DNA from: JANMOK01 sp031415055 | GTDB taxonomy: Bacteria; Pseudomonadota; Alphaproteobacteria; Rhodobacterales; Rhodobacteraceae | Direction of reading: 5' to 3' | DNA length: 64,000 bases | Assembly (NCBI GenBank): GCA_031415055.1 | Contig: JANOQZ010000024.1 | Span: 1-64,000 of the forward strand | Shown: piece by piece, positions 58,180 to 64,000 of the stretch | Layout of the letters: every line of letters begins with the position of its first letter | How positions within the stretch are numbered: position 1 is the first letter of the stretch | Position numbers and translations under genes: made by a program | Notes under the pieces: generated by a model | Seen by the model: the letters and a program-made list of their open reading frames with translations, nothing else | What the model was told of the DNA's origin: nothing | Database searches by the model: none

Positions 58180-59556
58180 ATGACGAATTTACAGGCAGTA
58201 CTTGATCACGTTGACCGCGAACTTGAACCGGCACTTCAGCGGCTTTTTGCACTTTTGCGAATCAAAAGCATTTCGACCGACCCCGCATTTGCAAGCGATT
58301 GCCGCAAAGCTGCGGATTGGCTGGTTGCCGACTTGAATACCCTCGGATTCACCGCTACTCTCCGCGATACGCCCGGCCATCCAATGGTTGTCGGCCATAG
58401 CAAAGGCAGCGGCAAGCACTTGTTGTTTTACGGCCATTACGACGTGCAACCGGTTGATCCGCTTGAACTTTGGACACATCCGCCGTTTGAACCGGCGATT
58501 GAAGACGCCGCAGATGGCAAAGTCATCCGTGCCCGCGGTGCATCCGACGATAAAGGCCAGTTGATGACGTTTCTCGAGGCCTGCCGTGCCTGGAAAGCCG
58601 TAACCGGCCAACTTCCCGCCAACATTTCGATTCTGTTCGAAGGCGAGGAGGAATCCGGTTCGCCTTCGCTGATCCCGTTCCTCAAAGCCAACGCCGCCGA
58701 ACTAACGGCGGACTTTGCGTTGGTTTGCGACACCGGCATGTGGGACGCGCAAACCCCGGCAATTCCCACCATGCTGCGCGGTTTGGCGGCGACTGAATTT
58801 ACCATTCACGGCCCTAAAGTTGACCTTCATTCCGGCATCTACGGCGGCCCAGCGATCAACCCGATCCGCGTCATCACCCATATTCTTGGGGGATTGCACG
58901 ACGAAAATGGCCGCGTGACCCTGTCGGGTTTTTATAACGGCGTCAAAGACTTGACCACCGAAATGAAAGCGCAATGGCAATCGCTCAATTTCGACGCCGC
59001 CGAATTTCTTGGGTCGGTCGGCCTATCAACCCCGGCCGGTGAGACCGGATTTTCGGCGCTCGAACAAATCTGGTCGCGTCCCACGGCCGAGGTCAACGGC
59101 ATTTGGGGCGGTTATACCGGTGCCGGCTTCAAGACCGTCCTGCCCGCTCAAGCCAGCGCCAAAGTCAGTTTCCGCTTGGTGGGCGACCAAGAACCCGCCG
59201 CCATATTGCAATCATTCAAAGACTTTATTGCCGCCTGTCTACCTGCGGATTGCAGTGTAAGTTACATCGAAAAAGAAGGCGCGCCCGCCACATCCTTACC
59301 TTTCGATGCGCCAGAATTCGAACGGACCCGCATCGCTTTAACCCAAGAATGGGGAACGCCGGCTGTATTCACTGGCGGCGGCGGCTCCATTCCGGTCGTC
59401 GGTCATTTCCTTGAAATATTGGGAATGAACTCAATTATGGTCGGCTTCGCCCAAAAGGACGACGCCATCCATTCGCCAAACGAGAAATACAATTTATCCA
59501 GCTTTCACAAAGGCATCCGTTCCTGGGTGCGCATACTGGATGCGCTTTCAACCTAG
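58180..59556 (+). CDS. M20 family dipeptidase / metallopeptidase
   Basis: A 458-residue M20 peptidase. Metal-binding motifs are YGHYDVQP (His and Asp), GASDDKGQLM (bridging Asp) and FEGEEESGSPSL (catalytic Glu and ligand), followed by a dimerisation domain (ATEFTIHGPKVDLHSGIYGG) and a C-terminal His region (FAQKDDAIHSPNEKYN). This group includes carnosinase-like and general dipeptidases. I chose ATG 58180, with GAAAG upstream, over a GTG/TTG-extended frame. It overlaps the convergent small gene by 4 bases. Confidence 0.9.
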   Translation: MTNLQAVLDHVDRELEPALQRLFALLRIKSISTDPAFASDCRKAADWLVADLNTLGFTATLRDTPGHPMVVGHSKGSGKHLLFYGHYDVQPVDPLELWTHPPFEPAIEDAADGKVIRARGASDDKGQLMTFLEACRAWKAVTGQLPANISILFEGEEESGSPSLIPFLKANAAELTADFALVCDTGMWDAQTPAIPTMLRGLAATEFTIHGPKVDLHSGIYGGPAINPIRVITHILGGLHDENGRVTLSGFYNGVKDLTTEMKAQWQSLNFDAAEFLGSVGLSTPAGETGFSALEQIWSRPTAEVNGIWGGYTGAGFKTVLPAQASAKVSFRLVGDQEPAAILQSFKDFIAACLPADCSVSYIEKEGAPATSLPFDAPEFERTRIALTQEWGTPAVFTGGGGSIPVVGHFLEILGMNSIMVGFAQKDDAIHSPNEKYNLSSFHKGIRSWVRILDALST

Positions 59557-59810
59557 TGCCTTCGTCGCTTTGGCGATGCCGCGCGGGCCAGACCGTCGGA
59601 AATAAGCGCCGTCATAGGATGATCGGGCGCGACATTGCCATAGGCGTCCATCAGGTTCTGCAACATGGTTTTCGTATCGCCAACCGGGGAAGACATCGCC
59701 CAATCCAAAAATATCACCCGGCATTCAGCAGCGCCGATGCCTTCCATCCCATAGGCTTCCAAGATCAACCCGCGCGGATCGATCGCCAGATTTCCCTTTG
59801 AAATCGTCAC
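59553..59810 (-). CDS. Conserved small protein of unknown function downstream of glnE
   Basis: An 85-residue soluble protein I do not recognise. It is acidic to neutral with a basic tail (AASPKRRRH) and no membrane segment, cysteine or clear motif. Its ATG overlaps the glnE stop codon by 4 bases, so it is translationally coupled to the glutamine-synthetase adenylyltransferase. The coupling suggests a link to nitrogen control, but nothing in the sequence shows what it does. Confidence 0.65.
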   Translation of the reverse strand: MTISKGNLAIDPRGLILEAYGMEGIGAAECRVIFLDWAMSSPVGDTKTMLQNLMDAYGNVAPDHPMTALISDGLARAASPKRRRH

Positions 59811-62617
59811 CCTGCCAACCTTTTCGTCACAATCGCATCCGCTTTCTGCCTCATCTCCCGCAATTCACTTTGCAACGCCTGTGCATCCGCCACTTCTAGC
59901 GCCCTGCACAACAGATTCATCATGCCTTTTCCGGCCTTGCTTGGCTCAAATACGCCATCGTATCCCAATCGCGCAAACTGTTGAAACGCCGACAATTTCC
60001 GCAGAACCTGCTTAAGAAATGCGCCGTCGTTTCGCCCGATCCAACCATCATTCTCTAGCGCGTCCAACATTGCCAAAGGTGCCCGACAATCGGGTCGATA
60101 GTGCAAGACCAGCCCGGTTTGCAGCATCATTTCGATATCCAGCATGCGTCCACGGCCCAGTTTAACCTCCCAACTATCTGATTCCGCTTCAAAATTCGCA
60201 TCCGCCAGTCGCTGCCGCATATCGCGCACATCGGCCAGGACCTTACCAATATCCTGTGGACGCCCCAATGCTTGCGCCACCGCATGCATAACGTCTTTTG
60301 CCAGTGCTTCTGGGCCTGCAACAACCCTTGCCCGACATAAAGCCAAATGTTCCCATGTCCACGCTTCGTGTAACTGATAAGTTGCAAAGCCCGACAAAGC
60401 GACCGCTGCCGGGCCTTTTTGGCCTGATGGACGCAGGCGCATATCGACCTTGTACATCGCGCCATGCGCGGTTTGCACCGTCATGGCCGAAACCAAAGCT
60501 TGCGTAAACCGCGCAAAATATTGCGCCACATACAGCGGCCTTGGCCCATCAGATTTTTCGGCACTGCCAACATCATAGACAACAATAAGATCCAAATCCG
60601 AACTGACGGTCATCTCGCCCGAGCCAAATTTTCCCATTGCCAAAACGACCGCACCACCCCCCGCGACCTGCCCATGCTTTTCGGCGATGTTTGCCGTCAC
60701 AACTGGCAACAGGGCGCGCAGACTGGCTTCGGCGATATCCGAATAGGCTGCGGCGGCCCCTTTTGCCGAGATAAACCCCCGCAACATTTGCACCCCAACG
60801 CGGAATTGCTGTTCTTTGACCCAAATCCTGCCGGCATCAAGCAAGCGCTCGTAATCCGGCGCTTCTGCAAAAATGGCCGTCAATTCCGTCTGCAATTCCC
60901 CCATTCCCGTCAGTGTTCCAAAAAAATCCGTGCCGATGACCGCGTCAAACACTTGCGCATTTCGGCCCAGATACTGTGCCAACGAGGGCGCAATCGCACA
61001 AATTTCCACCAGTAAATCAAGCAGTTGTGGGTTGCTCTCAAACAATGAAAACAACTGGACACCAGCTGGCAGCCCGTTAAGAAATGCGTCGAACTGCAAC
61101 AAGGCAGCATCCGGGTCGGCGGCACCGGCCATTCTCGCCATAATTTCGGGCAATAACCGTCGGAAAATTGTCCGCGCGCGCTCGTTACGCAAGGCAGGCA
61201 ATGTCTCCCAACGCTCGCTCACGTCCTGAGCAATCGCTGGACGGGCAAAAATTTTGGCCAAATCAACCGAAGCCTTGTCCGAAGGCGCGGTGTTTCCGGA
61301 AAAGAAAACTTCGGTCAAACCGCGTACAAGCGCCAGACGTTCATCCAATTCACGCACGAATTTCCGCGTATCCGCCTGCCCGCAAAGTCGCGCCAACCGG
61401 TCCAGTTTTTCAGGTTGCGCGGGCAGGGTATGGCTCTGCGCATCATCGATCATTTGAATACGGTGTTCCAAAGTACGGTGCGCAACATACGCTTCGCTTA
61501 ATTCTGTTACAGACCCAACACTTAGCCATGCTTTCTCACCCAATGCACCAAGTGCGGCCACAGTACCACGTTCGCGCAATGCGGCATCGCGCCCGCCACA
61601 AATCATTTGCCGCGTTTGGGCGAAAAACTCGATTTCGCGAATGCCGCCCGGCGCCAATTTCAGGTTCAATCCGGGCACTTCTGGTTCGGAAAAGATCCGA
61701 TTATGCTCGCGGATGCGCAGCCGCATGTCATGGGCATCCTGGATCGCGGCAAAATCCAAATGCCGCCGCCAGATGAATGGCCGCAGGTTCGCCAAAAACT
61801 TTTCGCCCGATTGAATATCCCCGGCACAGGGCCGAGCCTTGATATAAGCCGCGCGCTCCCAAGTGCGGCCCAAACTTTCGTAATAATGCTCGGCGTGATC
61901 CATGCCGATGCAAATGGGCGTAACCGCCGGGTTCGGTCGCAATCGTAAATCGGTACGAAACACATAGCCCTGTGCCGTCACTTCCGACAGCATTTTGACC
62001 AAACCTTTGGTGATCCGCACAAATCCCGTGCGAATTTCCGCAAGGTCTTCCGTTGGATAGCGGCTTTCATCAAACAAACAGATGAGGTCGATGTCGGAGG
62101 AGTAATTCAACTCGAACGCCCCCATCTTTCCCATCGCCAATACGAAATACCCACCTAAATCGGCTTGGTGTTGAGCGCTTAACCCCGGCATTCGACCGCG
62201 AATCACTTCGGCTAGAAACAAATGGTTCAAACTCGCCTGCACCGCTCTGTCGGCCAATCTCGTCAAGGCACAGGTGACTTGCTCAAGGCCCCAAACCCCG
62301 CCCAAATCGGCCAAGGCCGTCAGCAAAGCAAGGCGACGCTTGGCACTGCGCAATTCAACGCCGGGATCGCCCGACAATCCATCGGGCATTGCCACCAATA
62401 TCTGTTGCAAAATATCTTTGGCATTCTGCGCGCCGCTCTCGCGCAACCATTCGCCCTCACGCTGTAACAGGAACCAAAGGTAAGGCGACGACCCGGCGGC
62501 AGCGCCGATCAACTCCTGTGCAACACCGCGCAATTCCGGAAATAGCGACTGTGCTTCAAGCGCCCGTTCGACGTCAAACGCGATCGGTGACGTGTTGATT
62601 TCGTTAAAAAAACTCAT
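59807..62617 (-). CDS. glnE: Glutamine synthetase adenylyltransferase/deadenylase GlnE
   Basis: A 936-residue two-headed enzyme that adds and removes AMP on glutamine synthetase in response to nitrogen status and PII. Both nucleotidyltransferase domains keep their metal motifs: GKMGAFELNYSSDIDLICLFD near residue 165 (deadenylase head) and GKFGSGEMTVSSDLDLIVVYD near 665 (adenylylase head). Helical linker domains separate them. Length is normal. It couples to a small unknown gene downstream and lies 12 bases after an enoyl-CoA hydratase gene. Confidence 0.96.
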   Translation of the reverse strand: MSFFNEINTSPIAFDVERALEAQSLFPELRGVAQELIGAAAGSSPYLWFLLQREGEWLRESGAQNAKDILQQILVAMPDGLSGDPGVELRSAKRRLALLTALADLGGVWGLEQVTCALTRLADRAVQASLNHLFLAEVIRGRMPGLSAQHQADLGGYFVLAMGKMGAFELNYSSDIDLICLFDESRYPTEDLAEIRTGFVRITKGLVKMLSEVTAQGYVFRTDLRLRPNPAVTPICIGMDHAEHYYESLGRTWERAAYIKARPCAGDIQSGEKFLANLRPFIWRRHLDFAAIQDAHDMRLRIREHNRIFSEPEVPGLNLKLAPGGIREIEFFAQTRQMICGGRDAALRERGTVAALGALGEKAWLSVGSVTELSEAYVAHRTLEHRIQMIDDAQSHTLPAQPEKLDRLARLCGQADTRKFVRELDERLALVRGLTEVFFSGNTAPSDKASVDLAKIFARPAIAQDVSERWETLPALRNERARTIFRRLLPEIMARMAGAADPDAALLQFDAFLNGLPAGVQLFSLFESNPQLLDLLVEICAIAPSLAQYLGRNAQVFDAVIGTDFFGTLTGMGELQTELTAIFAEAPDYERLLDAGRIWVKEQQFRVGVQMLRGFISAKGAAAAYSDIAEASLRALLPVVTANIAEKHGQVAGGGAVVLAMGKFGSGEMTVSSDLDLIVVYDVGSAEKSDGPRPLYVAQYFARFTQALVSAMTVQTAHGAMYKVDMRLRPSGQKGPAAVALSGFATYQLHEAWTWEHLALCRARVVAGPEALAKDVMHAVAQALGRPQDIGKVLADVRDMRQRLADANFEAESDSWEVKLGRGRMLDIEMMLQTGLVLHYRPDCRAPLAMLDALENDGWIGRNDGAFLKQVLRKLSAFQQFARLGYDGVFEPSKAGKGMMNLLCRALEVADAQALQSELREMRQKADAIVTKRLAG

Positions 62618-62629
62618 GGCGGACCAAAG

Positions 62630-63403
62630 CTAACGCCCGAAATTTGGTTTGCGTTTTTCCAGAAACGCTGTTGCACCTTCGCGGAAATCGGCGCTTGCCA
62701 AGGCGACAGCCTGGAGCTCCGCCTCCAATGCCAATTGCGCATCCAACCCGTTGTCAAAACTGGTCCGCAGCGCCCGTTTGATCAAAGCCAAAGCACCATT
62801 CGGCCCCTGCGCCAATTGCTGCGAAGTTTTGGCCACGACACCAACCAATTCGGCATCTGGAACCATCTGCCAAATCATCCCCCAAGCCGCCGCTTGCGCC
62901 GCACTCACCGGTTCAGCCAACAATGCGGCCCCCAAAGCGCGGGCAAAGCCAATCTGGCGTGGCAACCAATAGGTACCACCCGCATCGGGAATCAGACCGA
63001 TGCGGGCAAAAGCTTGAACGAAGACAGCCGATTGCGCCGCAATCACAATGTCACATGCCAAGGCCAAATTGGCTCCGGCCCCCACCGCGGCACCGTTAAC
63101 AGCAGCGATAACCGGCAAAGGGCAATCATAGATCGCCTTCAATATCGGCGTGTATCCCTCGTCCAGTATTCGAGCCAACGCCTCGGGCTTGGTCAAATCC
63201 ACATCGGCCAAATCTTGGCCCGAGCAAAACCCTTTGCCCGCACCAGTCATCACAATCACCCGTGCCTCGGTTTTGGCCCGTTGAAGCGCCACAATCAACT
63301 GACGTCGCATGTCGGCATTGATCGCGTTCATGACTTCGGGCCGATTGAGCGTAATTGTAGCGACGCCCTCGTCCAACGCATACAGAACCACCGTCGCGTT
63401 CAC
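62630..63403 (-). CDS. Enoyl-CoA hydratase/isomerase (PaaG-like)
   Basis: A 257-residue crotonase-family enzyme. The oxyanion-hole motifs IVMTGAGKGFCSGQDLADVD and VIAAVNGAAVGAGANLALACDIVIAA and the C-terminal AFLEKRKPNFGR are typical of PaaG (ring-1,2-epoxyphenylacetyl-CoA isomerase) and related hydratases. No other phenylacetate genes are nearby, so a general fatty-acid or acyl-CoA role is also possible. It overlaps ccmH by 4 bases and precedes glnE, an arrangement that looks like chance operon packing. Confidence 0.85.
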   Translation of the reverse strand: MNATVVLYALDEGVATITLNRPEVMNAINADMRRQLIVALQRAKTEARVIVMTGAGKGFCSGQDLADVDLTKPEALARILDEGYTPILKAIYDCPLPVIAAVNGAAVGAGANLALACDIVIAAQSAVFVQAFARIGLIPDAGGTYWLPRQIGFARALGAALLAEPVSAAQAAAWGMIWQMVPDAELVGVVAKTSQQLAQGPNGALALIKRALRTSFDNGLDAQLALEAELQAVALASADFREGATAFLEKRKPNFGR

Positions 63404-63849
63404 GACATTTTATCCATTACTTCTAGGACTTTACGTACCTCTTCTTCACTCAATTCGGGGGATTTTTCGACCATTTTGACCCGACGAATCGCTGTCCAGG
63501 CAACCGCGCCACCAAGCACCAGAAGCCCCGGCCCCGCCAACCACAAAATCCAATTTCCGCCCTTGCGCACCGGTCGCAGCAGCACGAACTCGCCGTACCG
63601 CGCCACAACATAGGCCAGTACGGCCGCGTCGCTGTCGCCCAACAGCAGGCGTTCGCGCACCAGCAAACGCAAATCCGCCGCCACTGTTGCCGCCGATTCA
63701 TCGATTGTCTCGTTTTGGCACACCGGGCAGCGCAGTCCTTGCGAGATCACCCGCGCCCGCGCCTCCAAAACCGGGTCAGCCAACATTTCGCCGGGCGTCA
63801 CGGCCCAACTTGGCCCGGCCCACAACAGGAAGAGCAATAACCACTTCAT
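63400..63849 (-). CDS. ccmH: Cytochrome c maturation protein CcmH/CycL
   Basis: A 149-residue CcmH. A signal sequence (MKWLLLFLLWAGPSWAV) precedes the thiol-redox motif LRCPVCQNETIDESAATVAADLR near residues 40-60 and a C-terminal membrane anchor (WILWLAGPGLLVLGGAVAWTA). The CxxC reduces apocytochrome c so that heme can be attached. It overlaps the upstream ccmF stop codon (TGATG region) and the enoyl-CoA hydratase gene, so the three are one transcript. Confidence 0.95.
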   Translation of the reverse strand: MKWLLLFLLWAGPSWAVTPGEMLADPVLEARARVISQGLRCPVCQNETIDESAATVAADLRLLVRERLLLGDSDAAVLAYVVARYGEFVLLRPVRKGGNWILWLAGPGLLVLGGAVAWTAIRRVKMVEKSPELSEEEVRKVLEVMDKMS

Positions 63850-64000
63850 CGCGCCGCCACGGCACTGCGTGCATAGCGAACCGCCGCGCCAAGGCGAAAC
63901 CGCCGGTCACTGAGGCTCAGCAATCCGCCCAGACCCATTATCATCGCCCCGCTCCAAATCCACAGGGCAAACGGTTTGAGGTAGGATCGCACCGCCCAAC
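63846..64000 (-). CDS. ccmF: Cytochrome c heme lyase subunit CcmF (3' end only)
   Basis: Only the last about 50 codons are present; the rest lies beyond the window. The visible C-terminus (LKPFALWIWSGAMIMGLGGL then LSLSDRRFRLG) matches CcmF, the membrane component that joins heme to apocytochrome c. The stop codon overlaps the ccmH start by 3 bases. Confidence 0.9.
   Translation of the reverse strand, partial: WAVRSYLKPFALWIWSGAMIMGLGGLLSLSDRRFRLGAAVRYARSAVAAR

Noticed and set aside
1..64000. tRNA, rRNA, insertion sequences, prophage and CRISPR arrays
   Set aside because: I examined the intergenic gaps by eye and saw no cloverleaf, transposase, phage or spacer array. A tRNAscan or IS search could still find something missed.

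Overview
The window looks like a chromosomal segment of an alphaproteobacterium, most probably a Rhodobacterales (Rhodobacteraceae/Roseobacter-type) member with moderate G+C. The reasons are the ntrB-ntrC-ntrY-ntrX-hfq-hflX block, NtrC and NtrX proteins that lack the sigma-54 contact motif, the cell-cycle regulators CtrA and SciP, an Usg-family protein, a fused ispDF gene, a CcmH/CcmF cytochrome c maturation pair, and a FliM without the usual CheY-binding N-terminus. Genes are tightly packed: many start and stop codons overlap (ATGA/GTGA), several convergent pairs overlap at their 3' ends, and TTG/GTG starts are common. I saw no tRNA, rRNA, insertion sequence, prophage or CRISPR array.

Layout. 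1-7.8 kb: bioY, then a peptide-type ABC importer operon (substrate-binding protein, two permeases, fused double ATPase) on the minus strand behind an AraC-type regulator. 7.9-13.9 kb: miaA, a Crp/Fnr regulator, a vanadium haloperoxidase/PAP2-like enzyme with an N-terminal (Ala-His-Gly)10 repeat, and a divergent pair made of a cyclase-TolB-TPR protein and a leaderless subtilase. 13.9-22 kb: hflX, hfq and the two nitrogen two-component systems. 22-24.3 kb: ispDF, pgpA, pncC. 24.3-32 kb: a capsule/exopolysaccharide locus (SGNH-like protein, glycosyltransferase, sugar epimerase, KpsM-like permease, a KpsT-like ATPase that has lost nearly all catalytic motifs, a KpsE-like protein, a nucleotide-sugar dehydrogenase). 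32-34 kb: a fliG/fliM pair facing each other and overlapping, with no other flagellar genes nearby.

34-51 kb is mostly housekeeping: anmK, tyrS, two cyclophilins, coaD, a CBS-domain protein, a LytR-C-like membrane protein, uvrA, a lytic transglycosylase, ssb, usg, gyrA, trmFO, gluQ, hisI and an IscU-like scaffold. 51-64 kb holds recG, ligA, ctrA, sciP, mnmA, an M20 dipeptidase, a small unknown protein, glnE, an enoyl-CoA hydratase, ccmH and the 3' end of ccmF, which runs off the window. At least three very small membrane-protein ORFs (28-40 aa) with plausible ribosome-binding sites lie in otherwise empty gaps.

The most unusual items are the pseudo-ATPase KpsT homologue coupled to its permease, the Ala-His-Gly repeat on a haloperoxidase-type enzyme, the cyclase/subtilase divergent pair, the isolated tail-to-tail fliG/fliM pair, and the small membrane proteins. 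None of these calls was tested by database search.
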